Below are positions 18,867-32,532 of a stretch of DNA of 64,000 nt, piece after piece (the stretch's first letter is position 1; each line of letters starts with the position of its first letter). A program made the translations under genes and the position numbers. The notes under the pieces were generated by a model, which saw nothing but the letters and a program-made list of their open reading frames with translations, had not been told where the DNA came from and did not search any database. The stretch comes from Pelagerythrobacter marensis (lineage in GTDB: Bacteria > Pseudomonadota > Alphaproteobacteria > Sphingomonadales > Sphingomonadaceae), in contig NZ_CP144918.1 in the NCBI RefSeq assembly GCF_036700095.1, positions 1,117,001-1,181,000 of the forward strand, written 5' to 3'.

Positions 18867-18909
18867 TGCATTGCACAATGCAGCGTCTCCCGTCACTGTG
18901 CAGCGCACA
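18867..18909. promoter_or_regulatory. Two TGC-type palindromes between the ABC exporter and PHB depolymerase genes
   Basis: TGCATTG-CA-CAATGCA (18867-18882, 7-bp arms) and TGTGC-AGC-GCACA (18897-18909, 5-bp arms), with centres about 29 bp apart. TGC-rich palindromes are the known target type of PhaR, the PHB-responsive repressor of alphaproteobacteria. The position, about 48-90 bp upstream of the depolymerase start, suits such control. That PhaR binds here is an inference. Confidence 0.45.
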
Positions 18910-18956
18910 AAACGACGGGAAGCGTCCGCGACGAGACGCCCAGCAGGGGAAACGAT

Positions 18957-20201
18957 TTGCTCTATCACGCCTATGAATTGCAGCGCGCCTGGCTCGGCGG
19001 AGCCAGCGCCTGGGCCTCGATGGGGGCGGAAATGCTCTCCAGCCCTTACCTGCCGATGGGATATATGGGCCTGGGCCCCGTTGCGGCGAGCGCGCTGGAA
19101 GTGTTCGCCCATGCTGCCGCTCCGCGCGGGAAACCCGCGTTCGGGATCGAAACGGTCGAAGTCGGCGGCAAGTCCTTCGCGGTCGAGGAAGCCACAGTGG
19201 TCAACCGGCCGTTCGGCGATCTCAAGCGTTTCGCGCGCGACGGCCTGCCCGCCGACGCTCCCCGCCTGCTGATCGTGGCGCCGATGAGCGGGCACTACGC
19301 CACGCTGCTGCGGGGCACGGTGCGGCGCATGGTCGAAAACTGCGAGGTCTATGTCACCGACTGGGCCGATGCGAAGACGGTGCCGCTGGCTGAGGGGCGC
19401 TTCGACCTCGACGATTACATCGATTACCTGATCGGCTTCCTCGAACATATCGGGCCGGATGCGCACGTGATGGCGGTCTGTCAGCCGTCGGTGCCCGCCC
19501 TTGCGGCGACCGCGCTGATGAATGCGGAGGAGCATCCCTGCCGCCCGGCCACGCTGACCATGATGGGCGGCCCGATCGACACGCGCGAAAGCCCGACCAC
19601 GGTGAACGACCTCGCGATGGAGCGGCCGATCGAATGGTTTCGCCACACGGTGATCGCGACCGTTCCCATGCAGCATCGCGGGGCGGGGCGCCGGGTCTAT
19701 CCGGGTTTCCTCCAGCTTGCCGGGTTCATGTCGATGAACCTCGGCCAGCACATGATGAGCCATTTCGAGATGTTCAAGCATCTCACCATCGGCGACGAGG
19801 ACAGCGCGCAGGCGACCAAGGATTTCTACGACGAATACCGTTCGGTCTGCGACATGACCGCCGAATTCTACCTCCAGACGGTGGAGGAAGTCTTCCAGAA
19901 GCATTCGCTGGCCAACGGCACTTTCGTGCATCGCGGCAAGCCGGTCGATCTCGGCGCGATCCGCGATACCGCGATCCTGGCGATCGAGGGCGAGCGCGAC
20001 GATATCTCGGGCATCGGCCAGACCCGGGCCGCGCTCGACCTCGCCACCGGGCTCGACAAGGCGAAGAAGCAGTATTTCCTCGCCGAGGGGGCCGGCCACT
20101 ACGGCATTTTCAACGGCAGCCGCTGGCGCACGAAAATCGCCCCCGTGGTGGAGAAATTCATCGCCCGGCATGGCGAGGCCAGGCTGAAAGCCGCGGCCTG
20201 A
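18957..20201 (+). CDS. phaZ: Intracellular polyhydroxyalkanoate (PHB) depolymerase
   Basis: A 414-residue PHB_depo-family hydrolase that mobilises stored PHB. Characteristic segments are APMSGHYATLLRGTV and AVCQPSVPALA, in which C175 corresponds to the nucleophilic Cys of PhaZa1-type enzymes; AEGAGHYGIF near the C-terminus supplies the His. There is no signal peptide, as expected for granule-associated enzymes. The start is TTG with AGGGGA 6-7 nt upstream; no ATG fits the family N-terminus (MLYHAYE). TGC palindromes lie upstream. PHB synthase genes are not in the window. Confidence 0.93.
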   Translation: MLYHAYELQRAWLGGASAWASMGAEMLSSPYLPMGYMGLGPVAASALEVFAHAAAPRGKPAFGIETVEVGGKSFAVEEATVVNRPFGDLKRFARDGLPADAPRLLIVAPMSGHYATLLRGTVRRMVENCEVYVTDWADAKTVPLAEGRFDLDDYIDYLIGFLEHIGPDAHVMAVCQPSVPALAATALMNAEEHPCRPATLTMMGGPIDTRESPTTVNDLAMERPIEWFRHTVIATVPMQHRGAGRRVYPGFLQLAGFMSMNLGQHMMSHFEMFKHLTIGDEDSAQATKDFYDEYRSVCDMTAEFYLQTVEEVFQKHSLANGTFVHRGKPVDLGAIRDTAILAIEGERDDISGIGQTRAALDLATGLDKAKKQYFLAEGAGHYGIFNGSRWRTKIAPVVEKFIARHGEARLKAAA

Positions 20202-20223
20202 GGGCGCGGGCCGGCGGCGCGGG

Positions 20224-20835
20224 TCAGGGCGGAGGCTGCCCGCCTTCGCCCGCGGGCCGGGCGAAGAGCCGCCGGATCATCCTGCGCGCGGTCAGCACGA
20301 GCCAGACGGTGATGGCCAGCAGGACGAGGGCGATCGCCCCGGCGACGTAAGGATATTCGAACGCCGTCCACAGCAGGCCGGCCGTGGCGATATCCTCCAC
20401 CGTCGAAACCGCCACGTTCGAGACCGGCTCCGGGCTGGTGTTGACCACGCCGCGCGCGCCGGCCTTGCCCGCGTGCGCCGCGAAGGCCGCGCCGCCGCCC
20501 AGAACGAAGGCGACGATCTGAACCGCCGGGTCCGCCGGGTCGATAATCGCCAGCGCCAGCAGCGCGCCGCCCACCGGTCGGACGACGCTGTGCACCGCGT
20601 CCCACGCCGAATCGAACCACATGACCTTGTCGGCGAGAAATTCGGCCAGGGCCGCGATCCCGGCAATGCCCATCACCCACGGGTTGGCGAGCGCGTCGAG
20701 CGCGGCAAGATGCTCGGGCAGGGGCAGGACCTCCATGCGCATCGCGATCCCGGTCGCGAATATGCACAGATAGAGCCGCCAGCCGGCAAGCAGGCTGACG
20801 CTGCCCGCGATGCCGATGATTTCCATGACGCCCAT
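20224..20835 (-). CDS. DUF4126 membrane protein
   Basis: A 203-residue membrane protein with the DUF4126 pattern: small-residue-rich first helix, NPWVMGIAGIAALAEFLADK and SVVRPVGGALLALAI in the middle. Four to five hydrophobic segments are visible. The function of the family is unknown. The ATG at 20835 has a GGGGGAGAG ribosome-binding site about 5 nt upstream. It lies downstream of the thiolase gene on the same strand, but a 13-bp-arm inverted repeat separates them. Confidence 0.82.
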   Translation of the reverse strand: MGVMEIIGIAGSVSLLAGWRLYLCIFATGIAMRMEVLPLPEHLAALDALANPWVMGIAGIAALAEFLADKVMWFDSAWDAVHSVVRPVGGALLALAIIDPADPAVQIVAFVLGGGAAFAAHAGKAGARGVVNTSPEPVSNVAVSTVEDIATAGLLWTAFEYPYVAGAIALVLLAITVWLVLTARRMIRRLFARPAGEGGQPPP

Positions 20836-20860
20836 TGCCGCTCTCCCCCGCACAAACGAA

Positions 20861-20924
20861 CGGGCGGCGCATGGGCTGTCTCCCCGGCCGGGCCCGGTCC
20901 GGGAAAGACCACATGCGCCGCCCG
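20861..20924. repeat. Large inverted repeat, possible terminator
   Basis: Perfect 13-bp arms (20861-20873 and 20912-20924: CGGGCGGCGCATG and its complement) enclose 38 nt that contain a second GC-rich palindrome (GGCCGGGCCCGG). It sits between the thiolase stop and the DUF4126 start. It lacks a good T-run, so it may be a transcript-stabilising stem or a Rho-independent terminator of weak form. Confidence 0.45.
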
Positions 20925-20947
20925 CGCAGTGAAGGCTTATAGGGCGA

Positions 20948-22126
20948 TCAGAGCACTTCGAACATCCCCGCCGCGCCCATGCCGCCGCCGACGCACATCG
21001 TCACCACGACATATTTGGCGCCCCGGCGCTTGCCTTCGATCAGCGCGTGGCCGACGCAGCGTGCGCCGGTCATGCCATAGGGATGGCCGATGGAGATCGA
21101 CCCGCCGTTGACGTTGAGCAGCTCGTTGGGGATGCCCAGCTTGTCGCGGCAATAGAGCACCTGCACCGCGAAGGCTTCGTTCAGTTCCCACAGGCCCACG
21201 TCTTCCAGCTTCACGCCGGTCCGTTCGAGCAGCTTGGGAATGGCGAAGATCGGGCCGATGCCCATTTCGTCCGGCTCGGTGCCGGCGACCGCCATGCCGA
21301 CATAGCGGCCGAGCGGGGTGAGCCCTTTCTTTTCGGCCAGCTTTTCTTCCATCAGGATGCTGGCGGCCGAACCGTCCGAAAGCTGGCTGGCATTGCCGGC
21401 GGTGATCGTCGTGCCCGGGCCCATGACGGGCTGCAGGCCGGCCAGGCCTTCCAGCGTGGTGCCGGGCCGGTTGCCCTCGTCCTTGGCGATCGTCACTTCC
21501 TTGTCGGAAATTTCGCCGGTTTCCTTGTCCTGGACCTTCATCGTGGTCGTGACGGGGACGATCTCGTCGTCGAATTTGCCCGCTTCCTGCGCGGCGGCGG
21601 TGCGCTGCTGGCTCTGCAGGGCATATTCGTCCTGCTGCTCGCGGGTGATGCCGTAACGCTGGGCGACCGTTTCGGCGGTCTGCAGCATCGGCATGTAGAT
21701 CGCGCCGTGCATGTTGATCAGCTCGGGATCGGGCATGACCCGCATTTCCTTGGTCTGCACCAGGCTGATCGATTCCTGCCCGCCGCCGGCCACCACGTTC
21801 ATGTTGTCGACCACGATCTGCTTGGCCGCGGTGGCGATCGCCATCAGGCCGGACGAGCACTGGCGGTCGATCGTCATGCCGGAGACCGAGATCGGGCAGC
21901 CCGAACGCAGGGCGACCTGGCGCGCCAGATTGCCCGCCTGCGCGCCCTGCTGGAGCGCCGCGCCCCAGACGACGTCGTCGAGATCGCCGGGTTCGATTCC
22001 GGCGCGTTCGATCGCCGGGGCGAGCGAATAGGAGCCGAGCGTGGCCCCCTTGGTGTCGTTGAAGCCGCCCTTGTAAGCGCGGCCGATGGCCGTGCGGGCG
22101 GTGGAGACGATAACTGCGTTGCGCAT
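20948..22126 (-). CDS. Acetyl-CoA C-acetyltransferase (thiolase)
   Basis: A 392-residue thiolase II family enzyme. The acyl-accepting Cys is C90 in RQCSSGL, and the C-terminal catalytic pair is H348 in IGHPYGMTG and C378 in [11 protein letters not shown]. Length and motifs fit either biosynthetic acetoacetyl-CoA thiolase or a FadA-type degradative thiolase; the lack of phaB or fadB neighbours leaves this open. The MaoC-type hydratase gene lies 101 bp upstream on the same strand, so the pair may act together on acyl-CoA. Confidence 0.93.
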   Translation of the reverse strand: MRNAVIVSTARTAIGRAYKGGFNDTKGATLGSYSLAPAIERAGIEPGDLDDVVWGAALQQGAQAGNLARQVALRSGCPISVSGMTIDRQCSSGLMAIATAAKQIVVDNMNVVAGGGQESISLVQTKEMRVMPDPELINMHGAIYMPMLQTAETVAQRYGITREQQDEYALQSQQRTAAAQEAGKFDDEIVPVTTTMKVQDKETGEISDKEVTIAKDEGNRPGTTLEGLAGLQPVMGPGTTITAGNASQLSDGSAASILMEEKLAEKKGLTPLGRYVGMAVAGTEPDEMGIGPIFAIPKLLERTGVKLEDVGLWELNEAFAVQVLYCRDKLGIPNELLNVNGGSISIGHPYGMTGARCVGHALIEGKRRGAKYVVVTMCVGGGMGAAGMFEVL

Positions 22127-22227
22127 TTCAAACCTCTCGTTACCCGGCGCTGGCCGGGCCTTTCAGTAATGACGCGGCCGCCGATGCCGGCCGCAATCGC
22201 CCCCCCCCGGGGGCGGGTGGAGCGTGT

Positions 22228-22677
22228 TCAGACGAACAGCTGCGTGATCCATTCGGCGATCAGGGCGGGCTTCTCCTCGCCTTCGATCTCGATCGTGATC
22301 TCGGTCGTCTGCTGCCACTGGCCGGGACGCTTTTCGACCATCTCGACCAGTTTCCAGTGGCCGCGGATGCGCTTGCCGGAACGGACCGGGTTGATGAAGC
22401 GCGTCTTGTTGCCGCCGTAGTTGACGCCCATCTTGACCCCTTCGGGCCGGGGAAGGTCCGAATTGGCCGCGAGATAGGGGATCATCGACAGGGTCAGAAA
22501 CCCGTGGGCGATCGTGCCGCCGAATGGCGTCATCTTCGCCTTTTCCTCGTCGACATGGATGAACTGGTGGTCGCCGGTCGCTTCGGCGAACTGGTTGATC
22601 CGTTCCTGGCTGATCTCGACCCATTCGCTGGTGCCGATATTCTCGCCGACCTTTTCCGCGATTTCCTGCGGAGTCAT
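22228..22677 (-). CDS. MaoC-family (R)-hydratase/dehydratase
   Basis: A 149-residue single hot-dog-fold enoyl-CoA hydratase. The family catalytic Asp/His appear in FAEATGDHQFIHVD, followed by GTIAHGFLTLSM. Members hydrate enoyl-CoA to (R)-3-hydroxyacyl-CoA and can supply PHA precursors. The ATG at 22677 gives the typical start MTPQEIAEKVG and has AAGGAGAGG upstream. It is followed on the same strand by a thiolase gene; the 101-bp gap contains a C9G5 homopolymer run. Confidence 0.9.
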   Translation of the reverse strand: MTPQEIAEKVGENIGTSEWVEISQERINQFAEATGDHQFIHVDEEKAKMTPFGGTIAHGFLTLSMIPYLAANSDLPRPEGVKMGVNYGGNKTRFINPVRSGKRIRGHWKLVEMVEKRPGQWQQTTEITIEIEGEEKPALIAEWITQLFV

Positions 22678-22921
22678 ACGCCTCTCCTTACGAACCGTCG
22701 ATTCACTGCGAAACCGCGGCTTCATGGCGCATGCGGCGGCCCAGCGCAACGCGCCCTCCGGTGCCGCTACGGCATCGCCAGCCGAACGGGGCGGTGCGCG
22801 CGACCACCCGGCGCGGCAGGCCGGCCGCGCCGGCGAATCGCGCCGCTAGCCATGGGGGCGCGGCGCGCCGGCCGGGGTCGGTTGACGCGCCGTTAAGCTT
22901 GTCGTGGCAACAGGCGGCGGC

Positions 22922-24148
22922 ATGACCCGGGTGCTGCATGTCCTCGACCATTCGTTGCCGCTGCACAGCGGCTATACCTTCCGTACGCGGGCGATCCTGA
23001 AAAGCCAGCAGGCGGCCGGGATCGAGGTGCGCGGGGTAACCGGCTTGCGCCATTCGGCAGAGGGGCCGGATATTGAAACGATCGAGGGGCTTGCCTTTCA
23101 CCGCACCGCGGGAACGGTCTCCGGCCCGCCGGGAATGCGCGAGTGGCGCGAGATCGAGCGGTTCGCACGGGGGATCGAGGCGGTTGTCGCGCAGTGGCGG
23201 CCGGACGTGCTCCATGCCCATTCGCCCGCGCTGTGCGGCCTCGCAGCGCTCAAGGCGGCGCGGCGCCATGCGATCCCGCTGGTCTACGAAATCCGCGCAT
23301 TCTGGGAAGACGCCGCGGTCGGCAACGGCACCGGCCATGAAGGCTCGCTGAAATACCGGCTCACCCGGGCGCTGGAAAACCGCGCGGTCGCCGGGGCCGA
23401 TGCGGTGTTCACCATTTGCCGCGGGCTGCGCGACGATCTGATCGGGCGCGGCGTGCCGCCGGAGAAGATCGGCCTGGCCCCCAACGGCGTCGACCTTTCA
23501 CTGTTCGGCGACCCGCCGCCGCGCGACCCGGCGCTTGCGCGCGAACTGGGTCTGGGCGACGGGCCGGTGATCGGCTTCGTCGGCAGCTTCTACGATTACG
23601 AGGGGCTCGACGACCTGATCGCCGCCATGCCCCGGCTGCAGGCGCGCGAACCGGGGGCGCGCCTGCTGCTGGTTGGCGGAGGGCCGATGGACGAGGCGCT
23701 GCGCGCCCAGGCCGCGGCCAGCCCGGCGCACGCGGCGATCCGTTTCACCGGCCGCGTGCCCCATGCGGAGGTGGAGCGGTACTATGCGCTGATCGACGTG
23801 CTCGCCTATCCGCGCAAGAAAAGCCGGCTGACCGACCTCGTCACCCCGCTCAAGCCGCTGGAGGCGATGGCGCAGGGCCGGCTGGTGGCTGCATCCGACG
23901 TGGGCGGCCACCGCGAACTGATCGCGCACGGCACCACCGGCACGCTGTTCGCGCCCGACGATCCCGCAGCCTGCGCGGACGCGCTGGCCGACCTGCTGAG
24001 TGACCGCGCCGATTGGGATGCCATGCGCCGGAACGCCCGCGCCCATATCGCGCAAAATCACGACTGGGCGCGCAATGTCGGTCGTTATCGAGACGTTTAC
24101 CATCTGCTGTTAGCCCGTGGACCGAATGGGCCATCGCTCGCTGCGTGA
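22922..24148 (+). CDS. Exosortase A-type glycosyltransferase family 1 protein
   Basis: A 408-residue GT4-like glycosyltransferase. Its opening, VLHVLDHSLPLHSGYTFRTR, matches the exosortase A/PEP-CTERM-associated glycosyltransferase family (TIGR04063-like, from memory). The C-terminal half holds the nucleotide-sugar-binding features RFTGRVPHAEVERYYALID and KPLEAMAQGRLV, with a Glu in the EX7E region. It is cytosolic. The usual exosortase locus (xrtA, prs genes) is not adjacent, but a protein with a PEP-CTERM-like tail lies at 61.5 kb. The ATG at 22922 is used; a GTG at 22904 is possible. Confidence 0.88.
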   Translation: MTRVLHVLDHSLPLHSGYTFRTRAILKSQQAAGIEVRGVTGLRHSAEGPDIETIEGLAFHRTAGTVSGPPGMREWREIERFARGIEAVVAQWRPDVLHAHSPALCGLAALKAARRHAIPLVYEIRAFWEDAAVGNGTGHEGSLKYRLTRALENRAVAGADAVFTICRGLRDDLIGRGVPPEKIGLAPNGVDLSLFGDPPPRDPALARELGLGDGPVIGFVGSFYDYEGLDDLIAAMPRLQAREPGARLLLVGGGPMDEALRAQAAASPAHAAIRFTGRVPHAEVERYYALIDVLAYPRKKSRLTDLVTPLKPLEAMAQGRLVAASDVGGHRELIAHGTTGTLFAPDDPAACADALADLLSDRADWDAMRRNARAHIAQNHDWARNVGRYRDVYHLLLARGPNGPSLAA

Positions 24149-24180
24149 GGCGGGCGGCCTGCGCAACGGGGAAGTACCAC

Positions 24181-25824
24181 GTGTCAGCCGAGTATCAGGG
24201 CAAGACCGCCAGCCAGGTTCCGATCAGCCAGCATCCGGTCTTTCCGGCGATCGTCGCCTTGTGGTTCGCCGCGCTTCTGGGGCTCGGCAGCCTGGTGCTG
24301 CCCGCCGCGCTGTTCGAAAACCTGTTCGACGCGACCGGCATTGCCGCGGCCGTTCCCGCCGCCGCCGCGCCGCTCGGCGTTTCCGCGCGGATACTGATCG
24401 CGCTGGTCTTTGCGGTACTGGGCGTCTTTGCCGGCCTTTTCATCGCGCGCAAGGTCGCTGCGGCCCAGGGCGGTGTCCGGCCCGCCGTGCGCCGGCCAGG
24501 CTCCGGCCCGTCCGCCCGCCGCGACGATGCGGCAAAGCGGCCGCTCTCCGCGCGCGAGGACCTGGGCATGGACAGCTTCGACGATCCGGTCGACGCCCCG
24601 CCATCCGCGCCGATCGCCGGCCGTCGCCGCGCGCTGTCCCTGACCGACGAGAGCGAGCCGGGCGATGCCGCCGAAATCGCCACGCCGATGGAAGACGCGG
24701 CCGACGATGCGCTCGACCTCGCTGCCTTTGCCGACGGGGCGGAGCCTGCGGCCATCGCGCCGGATGAAACCGAGCCGCCGTCCGGCGCGACTTCGCCGGC
24801 CGAGACCTGGGCCGATGAGGCCCGGACGCCTGATACCTTGCCCCCCGACACCTGGGCCGACGATCCGCCTTTCGCCAACCCTGCCGATGCGCTGGGCGAA
24901 CCGGCGAGCGGCGAAGCCGAACCCGCGCGGCCCTTCGACGCCGCGCCTCCGCCGGCACCCGCATTCGCCGCGCCGGCCGGGCAGGACCAAGAGCGCGAAA
25001 GCGCGAGGCCGGCGCTGGCCGATCTTTCGATCGCCGAACTCGTCGATCGCTTCGCCCTTTCGCTGCAACGCGCGGCGGAGCGCCGCGAGGCCGTATCCGA
25101 GCCCGTGCCCGAGCCTGAGCCTGAACCTGAGCTTGAAGACGATCTTGCGGACACGTCTTCATCGGCGCGCTATGTCCCCGACCTCGGGGTCGAAGCGCGC
25201 GAGGCGCCGCGATTCGCCGCGCCCGGCGCCGCGCCGGCCGAGCCGCCTGCCGCGTCGTTCGAAGCGGTTCCGGCCGCCCTGCGACCGGTCGTGCCCGAAG
25301 ACGACGGGGCGTTCGAGAGCGAAGACGAGGACCTGGCGCTGTCCCTGCCGCTGGCGCGCGAGAGCCGTTCGCTCGACTGGCCTGCCCATGCCCCGGCCGG
25401 CGATTCGCCGTCCGACGCCGCGCTACTGGACGATTCCGAGGGCGAGGAGGAATGGGTCCCCGACTTCGCCGATCTTGCGGTCGACGACGGTTGCGGTTCG
25501 CTGCTCGACATTCGCTCGCAGCCCCGGGACCACGAATTCATCCGGTTCGAAGCCGATCCCGATGCCGATCCCGATGCCGATGGCGGGGGGCCGTTCGCAC
25601 CCGCGGCGGTCTTCCCCGGCCGGGACGAACGGCGCGCCGCACCCGCCGCCGATGGCTCCCCGCGCGATGCCGAGGGGGCGCCGCCGCCCGCCGCCGCGCG
25701 CGCTTTCGACGCACCGCCGGAAACCGGGGCCGAGCGGTGCGCCGGGCCGGTCGACGAGGCGCAGGCCGAACGCGCCCTGCGCGAAGCTCTGCAGAAGCTG
25801 CAGCGGCTGAGCGGCGCCGCCTGA
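24181..25824 (+). CDS. Acidic, Pro/Ala-rich membrane protein of unknown function
   Basis: A 547-residue protein I do not recognise. Two TM helices lie within residues 18-38 and about 60-85, so the short N-terminus and the long C-terminal ~450 residues are on the same side, presumably cytoplasmic. The latter is low-complexity, acidic and Pro/Ala-rich, with runs such as PEPEPEPEPELEDD and DPDADPDADGG; the last ~25 residues (AERALREALQKLQRLSG) form a predicted amphipathic helix. The GTG at 24181 with GGGGAAG upstream is the best start. It follows the glycosyltransferase by 32 bp. Such tails often recruit partners or organise polymers, but no role is shown. Confidence 0.7.
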   Translation: MSAEYQGKTASQVPISQHPVFPAIVALWFAALLGLGSLVLPAALFENLFDATGIAAAVPAAAAPLGVSARILIALVFAVLGVFAGLFIARKVAAAQGGVRPAVRRPGSGPSARRDDAAKRPLSAREDLGMDSFDDPVDAPPSAPIAGRRRALSLTDESEPGDAAEIATPMEDAADDALDLAAFADGAEPAAIAPDETEPPSGATSPAETWADEARTPDTLPPDTWADDPPFANPADALGEPASGEAEPARPFDAAPPPAPAFAAPAGQDQERESARPALADLSIAELVDRFALSLQRAAERREAVSEPVPEPEPEPELEDDLADTSSSARYVPDLGVEAREAPRFAAPGAAPAEPPAASFEAVPAALRPVVPEDDGAFESEDEDLALSLPLARESRSLDWPAHAPAGDSPSDAALLDDSEGEEEWVPDFADLAVDDGCGSLLDIRSQPRDHEFIRFEADPDADPDADGGGPFAPAAVFPGRDERRAAPAADGSPRDAEGAPPPAAARAFDAPPETGAERCAGPVDEAQAERALREALQKLQRLSGAA

Positions 25825-25844
25825 CGCGGCCCCTCCGGGAAATC

Positions 25845-25861
25845 GCGCCCGGGGCGCTTTT
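25845..25861 (+). terminator. Short terminator-like hairpin after the acidic membrane protein gene
   Basis: GCGCCC-G-GGGCGC followed by TTTT, beginning 20 bp after the stop codon. The stem is short, so this is a weak call. Confidence 0.35.
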
Positions 25862-25985
25862 GCGCGCGCAAGAATTACTAATACCTATGCGCCCCCTTCG
25901 CAGTTGCAAAATGCCGTTCCAATCTGCATGAAGCGCTTTCGCGACAATTTTCGTGCGCATTCGCGCGGCGAAATATGCGCTTCAT

Positions 25986-26018
25986 TGCCGAAGGGGCCAG
26001 GGGGTACGCGCTTCGGCA
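25986..26018 (+). promoter_or_regulatory. Leader hairpin upstream of gltB
   Basis: Perfect 8-bp arms TGCCGAAG (25986-25993) and CTTCGGCA (26011-26018) with a 17-nt loop, 23 nt before the gltB start. A six-T run follows 16 nt later. It could be an attenuator, a protein-binding site or a chance stem. No other structure is evident in the 217-bp interval. Confidence 0.3.
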
Positions 26019-26041
26019 CCTGACAGAACGGGGTTTTTTGG

Positions 26042-30721
<4,680 letters not shown>

Positions 30722-30775
30722 TGCGTTTCGGCTTTCGGGCGGGCGCCCTTCATCGAACGAACTGGATCTAACGGC

Positions 30776-32212
30776 ATGGGCAAGGAAACCGGCTTCCTCG
30801 AATTCGATCGCGAAGATCGCACCGCGGCCGATCCGGCGGAACGGGTCGCGCATTACAACGAATTCGTGCACGCGCTGCCCGAAGGGAAGCTGCGCAACCA
30901 GGCGGCGCGCTGCATGGACTGCGGCATTCCCTATTGTCACACCGGCTGCCCGGTGAACAACCTGATCCCCGACTGGAACCACCTCGTTTACGAGGCGGAC
31001 TGGAAGCGTGCGCTCGACATGCTTCATTCGACCAACAACTTTCCCGAGTTCACCGGGCGCGTGTGCCCCGCCCCGTGCGAGGCGGCCTGCACGCTCAACA
31101 TCGTCGACCAGCCGGTGACGATCAAATCGATCGAATGCGCGATCGTCGATCGCGGCTGGAACGAAGGCTGGATCAAGCCGCAGGTGCCGGCGAAGCGCAC
31201 CGGCAAGTCGGTCGCGGTGATCGGCAGCGGCCCCGCCGGCCTCGCCTGCGCCCAGCAGCTCGCCCGCGCCGGCCACGCGGTGACGGTGTTCGAGAAGGCC
31301 GACCGGATCGGCGGGCTGCTGCGCTACGGCATTCCCGACTTCAAGATGGAAAAGCACCTGATCAACCGCCGCGCGGTGCAGATGGAGGCCGAAGGCGTCC
31401 AGTTCCGCACCAGCAGCGAGGTCGGGGTGGAAGTGTCGTTTTCGGCCCTGCGCGAGAATTTCGACACCGTGGTCCTCGCCGGCGGGGCGGAGGAAGCGCG
31501 CAAGCTCGATATTCCGGGGGCCGAACTGCCCGGCGTGCGCCTGGCGATGGAGTTCCTGACCCAGCAGAACAAGCGCAACGCGGGCGACGACGAAGTGCGC
31601 GCGGCGCCGCGCGGCACGCTGACCGCGACCGGCAAGCATGTGATCGTGATCGGCGGCGGCGACACCGGCAGCGATTGCGTCGGGACCAGCAACCGGCAAG
31701 GCGCGAAGAGCGTCACCCAGCTCGAAATCATGCCCCGCCCGCCGGAGAAGGAGGACAAGGCGCTGACCTGGCCCGACTGGCCGCTGAAGCTGCGCACCTC
31801 CTCCAGCCACGAGGAAGGGGTCGAGCGCGACTGGTCGGTGCTCGCGCGGCGCGTCGTGGCCGAAGGCGGCGACGTCGTCGGGCTGGAATGCGTGCGCGTG
31901 GAATGGCGCGACGGGAAGATGGAAGAAGTCGAAGGCAGCACGTTCACCCTCCCGGCCGACCTGATCCTGCTGGCGATGGGGTTCACCGGGCCGAAACGGC
32001 GCGGACTGCTGGACCGGGCGGGGGTGGAACTGGACGCGCGCGGCAATGTCCGGGCCGACACGCAGACTTACGCCACCAGCGAGCCGAACGTCTTTTCCTG
32101 CGGCGATATGCGCCGCGGGCAAAGCCTGGTCGTCTGGGCGATCCGCGAAGGCCGCCAGTGCGCCCGCGCGGTGGACGAAGCCCTGATGGGATCGAGCGTC
32201 CTGCCGCGCTAG
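30776..32212 (+). CDS. gltD: Glutamate synthase, small (beta) subunit
   Basis: A 478-residue FAD/NADPH subunit that passes electrons to GltB. The N-terminal cysteines in [19 protein letters not shown] (about residues 44-62) and [12 protein letters not shown] bind two [4Fe-4S] clusters. The FAD-binding motif [15 protein letters not shown] is near residue 148 and the NADPH-binding motif [11 protein letters not shown] near 288. The stop is followed within 10 bp by the first interspersed palindromic repeat. Confidence 0.98.
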   Translation: MGKETGFLEFDREDRTAADPAERVAHYNEFVHALPEGKLRNQAARCMDCGIPYCHTGCPVNNLIPDWNHLVYEADWKRALDMLHSTNNFPEFTGRVCPAPCEAACTLNIVDQPVTIKSIECAIVDRGWNEGWIKPQVPAKRTGKSVAVIGSGPAGLACAQQLARAGHAVTVFEKADRIGGLLRYGIPDFKMEKHLINRRAVQMEAEGVQFRTSSEVGVEVSFSALRENFDTVVLAGGAEEARKLDIPGAELPGVRLAMEFLTQQNKRNAGDDEVRAAPRGTLTATGKHVIVIGGGDTGSDCVGTSNRQGAKSVTQLEIMPRPPEKEDKALTWPDWPLKLRTSSSHEEGVERDWSVLARRVVAEGGDVVGLECVRVEWRDGKMEEVEGSTFTLPADLILLAMGFTGPKRRGLLDRAGVELDARGNVRADTQTYATSEPNVFSCGDMRRGQSLVVWAIREGRQCARAVDEALMGSSVLPR

Positions 32213-32229
32213 CCCCATGACCCTCCGAT

Positions 32230-32357
32230 CCCCAGCGCAGGCTGGGGCCTCAGGCCGCCGGCGCTATGTCCGATACCGTCCCGAGCCCCTGCGAAGGCAG
32301 GGGCCTCAGGCCGCTGGCGTGTCGCCTGCTAGCACGAGACCCCAGCCTGCGCTGGGG
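32230..32357. repeat. Palindromic repeat cluster A (3 copies, ~56-bp period)
   Basis: Three 18-bp palindromes of type CCCCAGCSYRSGCTGGGG at 32230-32247, 32286-32303 and 32340-32357, spaced 56 and 54 bp apart. The links share text such as GGGCCTCAGGCCGCYGGCG. The first begins 17 bp after the gltD stop. The repeats resemble bacterial REP-type intergenic elements. The same unit recurs six times on the far side of the RNA-like region. Confidence 0.75.
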
Positions 32358-32488
32358 ATCGGAGAGGGGGGAGAGGAAAGGGGGAAACGGAGGGGAGAGA
32401 AACGGAAAGGCAGACTGACACACCCCACCATCCGCTGGCGAATGCGGACCTTACGCCGGAGCATACAGGCAAGCGGACGGAATCGGCC

Positions 32489-32532
32489 GGTGCCGCCTGG
32501 GCATCACAGGATTGCCACCTGGGCGTCACAGG
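32489..32532. repeat. Two tandem 22-bp repeats at the distal end of the RNA-like region
   Basis: The units run 32489-32510 and 32511-32532 and share GCCRCCTGGGCRTCACAGG, differing at four positions near the start and centre. They lie immediately beyond the last stable hairpin in the minus-strand reading direction. Confidence 0.6.

Noticed and set aside
22200-22213. C9G5 homopolymer run between maoC and thiolase as a phase-variation tract
   Set aside because: It lies between genes without overlapping a promoter or reading frame that would switch; it may simply be a mutable or error-prone site.
30722-30772. A short frame between gltB and gltD
   Set aside because: Only 16-17 codons, overlapping the gltB stop, with no family resemblance; it is better read as leader sequence of gltD.
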